The notes below the pieces were generated by a model. That model saw nothing but the letters and a program-made list of their open reading frames with translations, was not told the origin of the DNA and ran no database searches. Shown in pieces: positions 1 to 7,040 of a stretch of 8,038 bases of DNA (positions are counted from its first letter, which is position 1; the number at the start of each line of letters is the position of its first letter). The translations under genes were made by a program, and so were the position numbers. The stretch is from Campylobacterales bacterium (GTDB taxonomy: Bacteria; Campylobacterota; Campylobacteria; Campylobacterales; QNZT01). Location of the stretch: NCBI GenBank assembly GCA_027080605.1, contig JALWRO010000035.1, forward strand, positions 1 to 8,038, written 5' to 3'.

Positions 1-1826
1 ACGGTGCACTCGATGTTGCACTCTCAAAAGATGAAAAAACGGCTTTTGTTGTAAACGGTACAGACTTGGTAATTGTCAACATCGAAAATCCTGTAAAACC
101 TGCTGTTATCAGTCGAATTAAAATAAATAATGGATATTTACAACAAATTGTTCTTTCTCCAGATGAAACGATAGCTTATGTCAACAATGGAAATTCTGGT
201 CTGGCTATTATAAATATTAACAATCTCAGCAATCCATCAATTATCAATATTTATGACAAAATAACCTGGGTCGACCAAATAGCACTTTCAACTGATGACA
301 CTAAAATATATGCAACTGATTATGACAAAGGTTTTGTTATTATTGATATACGTAATCCCAAAAATCCTAAAATTTTAGCCAATATCGGCAATATTCGCAA
401 TATACAAGAAATTGTATTATCAGCAGACGGAACTAAAGCTTACATTGCTGATGCTAACCACGGCTTAGTGATTGTCGATGTCAAAAACTCTAAATCTCCC
501 GCTATCATAAGTACTACGGACATTGGAGGCTCTGCATATGGAATTGCCCTTTCCCCAGACGAGACAAAAGCTTACTTGACTAGCTATGAACAAGGTTTGG
601 TAATTGTAAAGATTAAAGATCTCAAAAGACCCACTATTTTAAATAAATTATATATTGAAGAAGTGACTGACGAAATCATATTATCACCAGATGGGAACAA
701 AGCCTATGTAACGACTTGGAATAAAGGGTTAATAACAATCGATATTGCCAACTCATTACATCTGAGGATTATAAATCGTTTTAGTTATTTTAAACGATTA
801 ACTAGTATTGCACTTTCCCAAGACGCAACAAAAGTATATATCACTGATAATAACAAAGGTATGATTGCCCTAAATATAAAAAATTTAGTTGATGTGGAAG
901 AAAATCCTCTAACTTTAAATAAACTTGATCTAAGTCAGCTAGACATAGATGGATGGGTTAGTAAAATTATCACTTCATCAGATAGTACAAAAGCCTATAT
1001 TGCTAATTCTGACAGTTTGATTATTATAGATAACAAAGATTTTCGGCATCAAACTGTTTTAGAACACATTGCTATTGATGGAATGGATGGAACGATAATA
1101 GATCTGGCACTTTCACAAGATGAAACAAAAGCTTTTGTACTTTACGCTAATGGCTTGGTCATTGTAAATATTCTCGACCCAAAAAGTCCAACAATATTAG
1201 GTCGTATATATATTGAGGAAGAAACAAACGAAATAATTCTTTCAGAAGATGAAAATATAGCATATGTCGGTCATGAAGACGGCATGATTATTTTTGATAT
1301 TTCCAATCCTAAACAACTGGTTCGTTTAAGTAACATATATACTATGAGGGGTAGTGCAACAGGTATAGCACTTTCAAACAGCAAAAAAATTGCATATATT
1401 TATGATTCCGGTAGTCTCTTTATCATAAATGTTAAAAATCCTAAAAATCCAATTCTCGTAAATATTTATAATGTCGGAAAAGCAGGAATGACTTTTGGAA
1501 CAATTTCCAGAGACGGCATTAAAGCATATATAACTGATTATGAAAAATTACTTATTCTTGATATTTCAGACCCTGACAACATTATTATTTTAGGTAAAAT
1601 ATCAATCTTGGGAACTCTTTATCATATTATACTTTCACCTGATCAAACTAAAGCATATATTAACTCAGACTCATATAAAGGTTTAATTATAATTGATATA
1701 AAAGATTCAACAAATCCAAATATTATAGGAACTATTCCTACAAATGGAAGCATTACATTGTCGCGAGATGGTACAAAAGCATATATAAGTACTGAAAAAA
1801 GTTTAATCACAATCGATTTAAAAATA
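1..1826 (+). repeat. Tandem array of about 14 LVIVD-type coding repeats (about 130 nt each)
   Basis: The repeats are clear at protein level and degenerate at DNA level. Unit boundaries, taken at the residue pair before the 'hhLSxD' motif, fall near 135, 273, 405, 537, 669, 801, 960, 1098, 1227, 1359, 1491, 1623 and 1749. The unit at 801-959 is longer (53 residues instead of about 44) because of an insertion after its 'ALNIKNL' strand. The last unit is only about 28 residues and forms the C-terminus. Confidence 0.8.
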
Positions 1827-1835
1827 TATGACTAA
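1..1835 (+). CDS. LVIVD-repeat beta-propeller protein, 5'-truncated by the window edge
   Basis: The frame is open from the first full codon at base 3 to the TAA at 1833-1835, so the true start lies outside the window and the TTG at 66 is not a real start. About 14 degenerate repeats of 43-46 residues are visible. Each has the pattern 'hhALSxDxTKAYhxx...GLVIVDIxNPxxPxII', the hallmark of LVIVD repeats (Pfam PF08309), which fold as beta-propeller blades. Intact members are normally exported to the periplasm, cell surface or medium and are thought to act as binding or adhesion scaffolds; no enzymatic motif is visible here. The protein ends abruptly with half a repeat and has no C-terminal sorting domain or membrane anchor. 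The stop lies 26 nt before the next gene on the same strand, which suggests co-transcription. Family assignment is firm; ligand and exact location are unknown because the N-terminus is missing. Confidence 0.88.
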   Translation, partial: GALDVALSKDEKTAFVVNGTDLVIVNIENPVKPAVISRIKINNGYLQQIVLSPDETIAYVNNGNSGLAIININNLSNPSIINIYDKITWVDQIALSTDDTKIYATDYDKGFVIIDIRNPKNPKILANIGNIRNIQEIVLSADGTKAYIADANHGLVIVDVKNSKSPAIISTTDIGGSAYGIALSPDETKAYLTSYEQGLVIVKIKDLKRPTILNKLYIEEVTDEIILSPDGNKAYVTTWNKGLITIDIANSLHLRIINRFSYFKRLTSIALSQDATKVYITDNNKGMIALNIKNLVDVEENPLTLNKLDLSQLDIDGWVSKIITSSDSTKAYIANSDSLIIIDNKDFRHQTVLEHIAIDGMDGTIIDLALSQDETKAFVLYANGLVIVNILDPKSPTILGRIYIEEETNEIILSEDENIAYVGHEDGMIIFDISNPKQLVRLSNIYTMRGSATGIALSNSKKIAYIYDSGSLFIINVKNPKNPILVNIYNVGKAGMTFGTISRDGIKAYITDYEKLLILDISDPDNIIILGKISILGTLYHIILSPDQTKAYINSDSYKGLIIIDIKDSTNPNIIGTIPTNGSITLSRDGTKAYISTEKSLITIDLKIYD

Positions 1836-1844
1836 AAAATTATA

Positions 1845-1850
1845 AAAGGA
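1845..1850 (+). promoter_or_regulatory. Shine-Dalgarno AAAGGA supporting a TTG start
   Basis: AAAGGA lies 11 nt before the TTG at 1862. It supports this non-ATG start, which is also the only one that includes the whole signal peptide. Confidence 0.55.
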
Positions 1851-1861
1851 AATTAAATATT

Positions 1862-2917
1862 TTGAAAACAATTATAAAGTTTTTAACTATTTTATTAATT
1901 CTAAACACGCTTATATTTGCTCAAATATCTATTCCTTCTGATAATAACATTTCACATACACCGGAAACGGATGATGTCAAATTTATTATAGCTTCATCTC
2001 TGAGTACAGCAAGATGGAAACCGGGACTCTCATCAGTTGATAAATTTAATCAAAAACTGTTGGATTACAAAACAGAAGGTTTAAAACTATATTCAATAAA
2101 AGGAAAAGTCAATATTTTTGACAGTGATGTTTTAACAATAGAAAAATATGGTACATTTTCTAGCACGAAACATCAATCACAATTAATAAAACTATATAAA
2201 GAAGACAAAAACAAAAACGCTACTTTATCCGGTTTAAATATCTCAATAAAAGTTTTTTTACTTCTAAAATATTTTTATCTAAAAGATTATAACTATTTAG
2301 ATGCGCTTGAATATCAATATTACAGCTATCAATTTTCAGGTCTGGCAACAAATAGAACTTCTGCTATTTTTTGGTATGGCGAAACTACAAATGGTATAGA
2401 AAACAAAGATTTTTTTAAATTATCACGAGAATCAAAAATAGACTTTTTCACAGATTTTAAAGAGAACATACTTTATGTTATCGAACTTGCAAATATGATT
2501 CAAAACTTCCCAATCAATAGTGCAAAAATCGGTCTTTATAATATTAATTGGTTAAAGCCTCTTTTTCTGGGCTCTTACTCACAAAATGATATACCCATCA
2601 TCCATTATACTGAATTAGTTTCATCCGGAATGACGCTTGACTTATCACACAAGTTTCATCAAAATTTTAAAACCGGTATCAATCTAAGCTATGGATTTGA
2701 TAATCATATTAACTATACAAATAATTCATTAGATATTGACTATTATAGTTATAAATTTTATCTAAATTATAATCAAAAAATATACTCACACTCCTCATAC
2801 TCAATATTTGCATATGGCAAAGTATTTTCAAATAAAAAAATATTTCATAACAACAACTTTACGCTAAACAATGAAAATGTTAATGGTGTTTCATTTGGAT
2901 TGCAAATTGTATTTTGA
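1862..2917 (+). CDS. Exported protein of unknown function, outer-membrane-barrel-like C-terminus
   Basis: I do not recognise the family. The 351-residue product starts with a classical signal peptide (charged MKTIIK, hydrophobic stretch 7-19, likely cleavage after Ala20 in 'LIFA|Q') and has no lipobox cysteine. Residues about 21-230 are a mixed soluble region. From about residue 253 to the end the sequence alternates polar and hydrophobic/aromatic residues with turn-like Asn/Asp stretches (around 255-278, 289-304, 310-322 and 341-351). The last residue is Phe after 'SFGLQIV', which resembles the C-terminal beta-signal read by the BAM complex. A small outer-membrane barrel, or an anchor domain for a periplasmic module, is therefore an inference. 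It starts with TTG 26 nt downstream of the LVIVD-repeat gene and probably shares its mRNA, so it may localise, anchor or bind that protein. Its very low GC matches the upstream gene. Confidence 0.7.
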   Translation: MKTIIKFLTILLILNTLIFAQISIPSDNNISHTPETDDVKFIIASSLSTARWKPGLSSVDKFNQKLLDYKTEGLKLYSIKGKVNIFDSDVLTIEKYGTFSSTKHQSQLIKLYKEDKNKNATLSGLNISIKVFLLLKYFYLKDYNYLDALEYQYYSYQFSGLATNRTSAIFWYGETTNGIENKDFFKLSRESKIDFFTDFKENILYVIELANMIQNFPINSAKIGLYNINWLKPLFLGSYSQNDIPIIHYTELVSSGMTLDLSHKFHQNFKTGINLSYGFDNHINYTNNSLDIDYYSYKFYLNYNQKIYSHSSYSIFAYGKVFSNKKIFHNNNFTLNNENVNGVSFGLQIVF

Positions 2918-2932
2918 TTAGTATTATTAACA

Positions 2933-2953
2933 TACTCCGGGAAACCCGGAGTA
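2933..2953. terminator. Probable bidirectional terminator between convergent genes
   Basis: A perfect 9-bp stem (TACTCCGGG / CCCGGAGTA) with an AAA loop lies in the 45-bp gap between two converging genes. It is followed on both strands by AT-rich sequence with only short T runs. It sits 15 nt after the + strand stop and 9 nt beyond the - strand stop, so it can serve both. The GC-rich stem stands out in an otherwise AT-rich gap. Confidence 0.65.
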
Positions 2954-2962
2954 CATTTAAAT

Positions 2963-4474
2963 TTAACGACCATCTGCACAAACAGATGTATCAATCTGAC
3001 AATTATTATGAAAAATCTCACAAACCATCAAAGCTGATGCTTCCGCTTCACCACGTGTTGTTCCAAAAGCAATTTCATATGCTCCACTATATGTATCTAC
3101 TGCTAAAGATGCACATTCACTACCTGAAACATCTGCAACAATTTCACATCCGGCAGAACCACAAGTTTGTAAAGTAGATTGCTCTGCAGACGTTCGATCT
3201 GAGTATCTCCAGCCTGTTGCCCAGTATCCCGTATATCTATCATATGCAATAGCACCGTAGTAAAAAGTTGAAGGAGAAGGGGAAACTGGAACCGGTGAGG
3301 ATATCACATCCTCTTCCAGACTATATAACAGATAAAAGGTACCTGTCTCATTTGGATAGTAACTACTTGCTTCAACAATATAACTGCCGGCATTTAAAGG
3401 TATCTCCAGTTCAGAATTTGTACCCCCGCCGCTATCATCATTGGAAGCTATCAAATTTCCGTTCATATCATAAAGAGACAAATATGTATCAAAATCATCA
3501 GAAGAGAGAGATAGATAGACATTGACATTTCTATTAATATTTATCCGATAATTTTTTGCATAACTACCACTTCTTACTTTACTTGAACAACCCCCACTTA
3601 ACCAATCCTGTTGCATATCATCTTCATCAATCATCCCAACATTGCACTGCTGTGGAGCAGGTGCAGGTATCGGTGCAGGTGTCGGAGAAACCGGTGAAGG
3701 GCTGTACGGATCAACCGCTATCTGATATGCACCGAAACTATCTGTGTAATTACCGGCACTTACTTTTACATACACTGTCCCCTGGGCAATGCCAAAAGTC
3801 TCATTTAAGTGCAATTCTCCTTTGGAAAGATGAAAATATTTCACCTGATTATGTTGTTGATCATAAACATAAATATAATGATCGATATTTTCTTCCTCTG
3901 TATCAAAAACAAGATTTATTGAATCATTATAATTGGTAAATTTATAAAAATCATAGTCAGAATTATTTTTTGAGATATAACCATGGTAATAAGTCCCAGG
4001 ATATATTTCATTGGCAGTTGTAAAAGAGTCATTAGGCTCAATTTCATAATTTTGTAAAATTTCCCCTGCACCTAAACCACTTACTGTAACACTGTATGCC
4101 CCATCTGAACCTGTATAATTTGAAGCACTAACCTTGATATATGCAGTTCCGCTAGTAATTCCCAGAGTAATGTTAAATCCTCTCTGCCCTTTATTTACAT
4201 GATAATATTCAACCTTTTTCTGTTGTTGATTATAAATAGTTATATAATAGTCCATGTTTTCCTCATTTGTTTGAAACGAGAAATTGAAAGCCTGCCCTGT
4301 AACCTGGAATTTATAGTAATCGTAATCAGAACTATTTCGGTTAATAGTCGCGTAAACCGTATCATAGTTATATATTTCCTGTGCTTTTGTAAAAGAGCTG
4401 TTTGGCTCAACCTCCATAGCTGCAAATACATTTGCAACAAAAAGAAATGAAAATAAAATGAAACCTCTCAACAT
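2963..4474 (-). CDS. Secreted three-PPC-domain protein with C-terminal DUF4189-like domain
   Basis: The 503-residue product begins with a signal peptide (MLRGFILFSFLFVANVFA, cleavage after Ala18). Two similar PPC domains (bacterial pre-peptidase C-terminal, PF04151-like) follow at about 20-133 and 143-254, each opening with 'E-EPN-SF' and containing 'SDYD-YKF'. A Pro/Ala/Ser linker spans about 256-274. A more typical third PPC domain (about 277-386) contains 'DDFDTYLSLYD' and 'DDSGGG'. A short linker leads to a DUF4189-like module (about 404-503): 'YYGAIAYDRYTGYWATGW', then six cysteines at 438, 443, 454, 485, 492 and 499. Two further cysteines (277, 296) flank the start of PPC3; the even total fits disulfides in an oxidising compartment. 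PPC domains usually accompany secreted proteases and help secretion or binding, but no protease domain is present. The gene appears monocistronic and converges on the LVIVD operon. Function unknown; an extracellular binding role is an inference. Confidence 0.85.
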   Translation of the reverse strand: MLRGFILFSFLFVANVFAAMEVEPNSSFTKAQEIYNYDTVYATINRNSSDYDYYKFQVTGQAFNFSFQTNEENMDYYITIYNQQQKKVEYYHVNKGQRGFNITLGITSGTAYIKVSASNYTGSDGAYSVTVSGLGAGEILQNYEIEPNDSFTTANEIYPGTYYHGYISKNNSDYDFYKFTNYNDSINLVFDTEEENIDHYIYVYDQQHNQVKYFHLSKGELHLNETFGIAQGTVYVKVSAGNYTDSFGAYQIAVDPYSPSPVSPTPAPIPAPAPQQCNVGMIDEDDMQQDWLSGGCSSKVRSGSYAKNYRININRNVNVYLSLSSDDFDTYLSLYDMNGNLIASNDDSGGGTNSELEIPLNAGSYIVEASSYYPNETGTFYLLYSLEEDVISSPVPVSPSPSTFYYGAIAYDRYTGYWATGWRYSDRTSAEQSTLQTCGSAGCEIVADVSGSECASLAVDTYSGAYEIAFGTTRGEAEASALMVCEIFHNNCQIDTSVCADGR

Positions 4475-4482
4475 CGCTACAT

Positions 4483-4488
4483 CCTCCT
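4483..4488 (-). promoter_or_regulatory. Strong Shine-Dalgarno AGGAGG for the PPC/DUF4189 gene
   Basis: On the - strand AGGAGG lies 8 nt before the ATG at 4474-4472. This near-ideal site fixes the start and agrees with the signal peptide beginning there. Confidence 0.8.
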
Positions 4489-4500
4489 CTTAAATAGAAT

Positions 4501-4518
4501 ACACAATAGCCATTGTGT
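4501..4518 (-). promoter_or_regulatory. Inverted repeat in the leader of the PPC/DUF4189 gene
   Basis: ACACAAT-AGCC-ATTGTGT is a perfect 7-bp inverted repeat with a 4-nt centre, lying 12 nt upstream of the Shine-Dalgarno. If the -10 proposed at 4526-4531 is right, it forms a stem-loop at the extreme 5' end of the mRNA, which could protect the transcript. It could instead be an operator for a dimeric repressor. Both are inferences from symmetry and position. Confidence 0.4.
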
Positions 4519-4525
4519 TAATTGA

Positions 4526-4531
4526 ATTTTA
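4526..4531 (-). promoter_or_regulatory. Candidate -10 element (TAAAAT) for the PPC/DUF4189 gene
   Basis: On the - strand TAAAAT follows a run of seven T and AT-rich sequence, the kind of -35-poor sigma-70 promoter common in Campylobacterota. It would start transcription near 4519, giving a leader of about 45 nt. No convincing -35 hexamer is present, and other AT-rich hexamers (for example TATTAT near 4593-4600) could serve instead. The rest of the 176-bp gap (4475-4650) holds only AT-rich sequence, a direct repeat TTGGATTT (4543-4550, 4552-4559) and a weak inverted repeat AATATC/GATATT (4596-4610). Confidence 0.35.
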
Positions 4532-4564
4532 GTCTAAAAAAATTGGATTTGTTGGATTTATTGA

Positions 4565-4610
4565 AAAAAAAGTAGAAAAAGTTAAATTATTTTATAATAT
4601 CGATGATATT
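4565..4610 (-). terminator. Weak candidate terminator downstream of the glycosyltransferase
   Basis: On the - strand, after the glycosyltransferase stop, a short stem (AATATC/GATATT, complement of 4596-4610) is followed by AT-rich sequence and two T runs (complement of 4565-4581). The stem is AT-only apart from one pair and the T run is more than 10 nt away, so this is not a canonical intrinsic terminator. Readthrough into the PPC/DUF4189 gene on the same strand is possible. Confidence 0.22.
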
Positions 4611-4650
4611 CAATAACAATGAGATAAATGTAGCAATACCCCTACACCCC

Positions 4651-5670
4651 CTACACCTTCTCCAAAAACTTCTTCGTCTGCGGCATAGAGTTGAACTGTT
4701 CAAAAGCTTCGTAGGCATTTTGTGACATTTGCGGGTAGGTCTCTTCCGTAAATTTGTAAAATCCTTCTACCAGCGCATCGACGTTTTTGGGCTCCACCAG
4801 TACGCCGGTTTTGTCCTCTTCGACGATTTCGGCGATGGCGGGGAGGTTGGTGACGAGTACGGGGCGTCCGACGGAATAGGCTTCGATGACGATTCCGGGG
4901 TAGCCTTCTCTGTGGCTTGGGAGTACGAGGACGTCGGCTTCACGGAGTTTTTCCACCACTTCTGTCGGGGTCAGTGCGCCTTCGTAGGTTGTGTTGTACC
5001 GGGCGACGTATTCGGGGGTATATTTCGCTTCATGAACGGGTCCGTAGATTTTGACGTCGAAACGCTCATCGAGTCTTTTGCACGCTTCGAGCAGCTCCTG
5101 GGTGCCTTTTTCGTCTTTAAGGTGGCTGATATAGACAAACCGGCGTTTGAAGTCGCTTTTGGGTGCACTCTTTTCCGGTCTGCGGCGGACGTTGGGGAAC
5201 CAGAAGGTGTTGGGGTTGAATGTTTTAAAGTACTCTACCAGATACTTTGTCTCAAAAAAGCTGAGATCGGCTTTTGTCAGGACATATTTGATCAATCCTT
5301 TTTTGACCGCACCGCCGTTTTCATAGATTTCATTGAAGTTTCCGGCAAACTTTCGCAGGCTGACGCTTTTGCCGAAGAGTCTGGCAAAAAAGATCATAAA
5401 CGGCGCAATCATGATATAGTGGTTTGCCGTTCCGTGGATAGAGACGTGATCATATTTGCGCATATTAACAAGCAACGTTTTCATGACGACAAAAAAGGTT
5501 TCGGCGATGTTTCTATACGCGCTTTTATTGGAGTTGATCGCCAGATGCTCCACCCCCAGCTCCCGCAAATCTTCAAGCAACTGTTCAAAGAGTACCGTCA
5601 CTCCGCCTGCATTGCGCATATCTTTGATATACATCGGTCCGATAAGAATGATTTTTTTATGCTGATCCAA
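4651..5670 (-). CDS. Glycosyltransferase family 4 (GT-B fold)
   Basis: This 339-residue protein has the usual size and layout of a retaining GT4 enzyme. It would transfer a sugar from a nucleotide-sugar donor to a growing lipid-linked surface glycan at the cytoplasmic face of the inner membrane. The N-terminal Rossmann domain opens with 'IILIGP' (7-12) and has the Gly-rich 'NAGGV' loop (20-24) used for acceptor/donor binding. The C-terminal donor domain starts near 175 with 'FVYISHLKDEKGTQELLEA', a variant of the 'GRL...KG' motif (Lys188-Gly189), and carries the diagnostic E-x7-E motif (Glu255 and Glu263 in 'REGYPGIVIEA'). The start is TTG, supported by a Shine-Dalgarno, and overlaps the end of the flippase gene by 14 nt, so the two are translationally coupled. 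Donor and acceptor cannot be told from sequence. It is much shorter than PelF (about 500 residues), so it is not read as that Pel enzyme. Confidence 0.9.
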   Translation of the reverse strand: MDQHKKIILIGPMYIKDMRNAGGVTVLFEQLLEDLRELGVEHLAINSNKSAYRNIAETFFVVMKTLLVNMRKYDHVSIHGTANHYIMIAPFMIFFARLFGKSVSLRKFAGNFNEIYENGGAVKKGLIKYVLTKADLSFFETKYLVEYFKTFNPNTFWFPNVRRRPEKSAPKSDFKRRFVYISHLKDEKGTQELLEACKRLDERFDVKIYGPVHEAKYTPEYVARYNTTYEGALTPTEVVEKLREADVLVLPSHREGYPGIVIEAYSVGRPVLVTNLPAIAEIVEEDKTGVLVEPKNVDALVEGFYKFTEETYPQMSQNAYEAFEQFNSMPQTKKFLEKV

Positions 5671-6955
5671 TTTTTTCTCCTGCTCCTCTTTGATAAATCC
5701 GCTTCAGAATGGTACGTGCAAAATAGTATTCAACTCCCACAATCACCAGATTAATCGCAATAAAACCGATAATCGGTGAAGACTTGAAAAGCATATGCAC
5801 GGCGATAACCACCAGTACGAGCCGTATGATATTCAGTTTCAGCTCCAGCATATTGAAATTGAATGTTTTGGAAAGCAAACTGAAAAGGCTCAGATAGGCA
5901 ACAATAATACTTTCAAATATCAGTATAAAGACATAGAGCGGCGAGTTGACCGAAAGATAGGCGGGTTTGATCAGATATACCACACCGGCGATTGCTGCAG
6001 AGACTGCAATACCGCCCAACAACACATACCATTTAAATTTTTTCAAGCCGTTGATATGCGCCATCACCGCATCCATCTGCGACATATTGAACTTTGAAAG
6101 GAAATAGGAACGCAGCGACGAAATAAAGATCATGATCAATCCGCCGAAACTCATCGCATACCCCAGTTCCGCAAGGGTAACGGTCATCTTTTCATTGACC
6201 ATATAGATGATGGCGTACCGGTTGGTATAGATAAAGAGACCGTTGATAATATAGGTCAGTGCGGAAAATATGACAAACTGCTTCATCCGCCTGAAAAAGA
6301 GGTGCCGAAACGGCTTGCTCTGCACTTTTTCCCTGCAGGCGGTGAGAAAAGAGAAGTTGTATTTCAGATTTAAGAGTATCACCATCGCAAACGGCAAAAT
6401 AAAAAGATCGATGTAAATCATACTCAGATCAATATCTGTAGCCCAAAAAAGAATATAGAGTAAAAAAGCCACCCGCACGCCGAGGATAATAAAAGAGTTG
6501 ACAATGATAAACCTGATCCTCTTTTTTGCCAGCAGCGTCGTTTTGAAAAAGATCCAGCTCAGCAGTGCAAAGATAGAGAGGTAGATATACGCCTGCGAAA
6601 TGCCAAGATTTTGCACGCCGAACAGACGATCCGTATATTCCCCCAGCACCGTCTGGGAAAGAATAAACAACAATACAAAAATCAACGTCTGGATCATCGC
6701 ATTGATCTGATCCGATATTTTATAGATCTGGTTAAAGCGCAGATAGCTCACGGTCAATCCGAACTCAAACACAAAAATCAGCATCATGACAATGTTAAAA
6801 GCAGCAGAAAAATCCGCCATCGTGTCAATGTTGAGTTTATAGGGTATTAAAAGGGCGATGAGATAGGTTGAAAAGCTGTACACCAGATTGGAGATGAAAA
6901 ACATCGTCCCTTCATTGGCAAGAAGCCGCTTTATTTTACTGACCAACAGAGACAT
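5657..6955 (-). CDS. Wzx-like polysaccharide flippase (MOP/MATE superfamily)
   Basis: The 432-residue protein is an inner-membrane carrier expected to flip undecaprenyl-linked oligosaccharide units to the periplasmic face. About 12 hydrophobic segments are visible, roughly at residues 18-38, 50-70, 86-104, 118-138, 148-170, 178-196, 225-245, 262-282, 308-330, 337-360, 370-390 and 394-414, which is the standard MOP count. A basic cytoplasmic loop near 208-226 ('REKVQSKPFRHLFFRRMK') separates the halves. The short positive N-terminus leading into helix 1 is typical of Wzx. The ATG at 6955 has a purine stretch (AAAAGG) directly abutting it, which is unusually close; codon 18 (ATG at 6904) preceded by GAAGGG is an alternative start. 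It is the first gene of a two-gene unit with the glycosyltransferase. PelG is a distant member of the same superfamily, but nothing here marks this as PelG, and pelG would be expected downstream of pelD. Confidence 0.85.
   Translation of the reverse strand: MSLLVSKIKRLLANEGTMFFISNLVYSFSTYLIALLIPYKLNIDTMADFSAAFNIVMMLIFVFEFGLTVSYLRFNQIYKISDQINAMIQTLIFVLLFILSQTVLGEYTDRLFGVQNLGISQAYIYLSIFALLSWIFFKTTLLAKKRIRFIIVNSFIILGVRVAFLLYILFWATDIDLSMIYIDLFILPFAMVILLNLKYNFSFLTACREKVQSKPFRHLFFRRMKQFVIFSALTYIINGLFIYTNRYAIIYMVNEKMTVTLAELGYAMSFGGLIMIFISSLRSYFLSKFNMSQMDAVMAHINGLKKFKWYVLLGGIAVSAAIAGVVYLIKPAYLSVNSPLYVFILIFESIIVAYLSLFSLLSKTFNFNMLELKLNIIRLVLVVIAVHMLFKSSPIIGFIAINLVIVGVEYYFARTILKRIYQRGAGEKIGSA
5677..5681 (-). 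promoter_or_regulatory. Shine-Dalgarno AGGAG supporting the TTG start of the glycosyltransferase
   Basis: AGGAG ends 6 nt before the TTG at 5670-5668. A second purine-rich copy, AGAGGAG (complement of 5683-5689), lies just upstream. Both are inside the 3' end of the flippase gene. The next in-frame ATG (codon 13) would cut into the first beta strand, so TTG is preferred. Confidence 0.7.
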
Positions 6956-6971
6956 CCTTTTGCAAACTTTA

Positions 6972-7000
6972 ATAATAAATAATACTATTTTTTACTTCAA
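6972..7000 (-). promoter_or_regulatory. Candidate sigma-70 promoter for the flippase-glycosyltransferase unit
   Basis: On the - strand TTGAAG (complement of 6995-7000) and TATTAT (complement of 6972-6977) are spaced by exactly 17 nt. Transcription would begin near 6965, about 10 nt before the ATG at 6955, leaving almost no leader. That fits either a near-leaderless message or initiation at the downstream ATG at 6904. Confidence 0.45.
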
Positions 7001-7040
7001 TCTATATAAAACAGTGTCCGTATATCGTCATTTGTCACAC

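Noticed and set aside
2914..3939. Three + strand frames (85-127 codons) within the PPC/DUF4189 region
   Set aside because: They are His/Tyr/Gln-rich antisense shadows of a gene with signal peptide, repeats and a strong Shine-Dalgarno on the - strand.
4488..4500. TATTCT as the -10 of the PPC/DUF4189 gene
   Set aside because: Transcription from it would start within or after the Shine-Dalgarno, leaving no ribosome binding site.
4628..4659. Repeated CCCCTACA-like units, considered as a direct repeat or attachment site
   Set aside because: Only two short imperfect copies (about 9 nt) overlapping the glycosyltransferase stop codon; no matching copy was seen elsewhere in the window and no integrase is present.
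4729..5754. Long open + strand frame (about 341 codons) opposite the glycosyltransferase gene
   Set aside because: It is antisense to a gene with clear GT4 motifs, its translation is rich in Phe, Asp and Cys without any domain pattern, and no Shine-Dalgarno or promoter supports it.
5657..6955. Assigning the flippase as PelG and the adjacent glycosyltransferase as PelF
   Set aside because: The glycosyltransferase is about 160 residues shorter than PelF, the pair is divergent from pelC-pelD, and the flippase looks like a generic Wzx. The adjacency alone does not justify the names.
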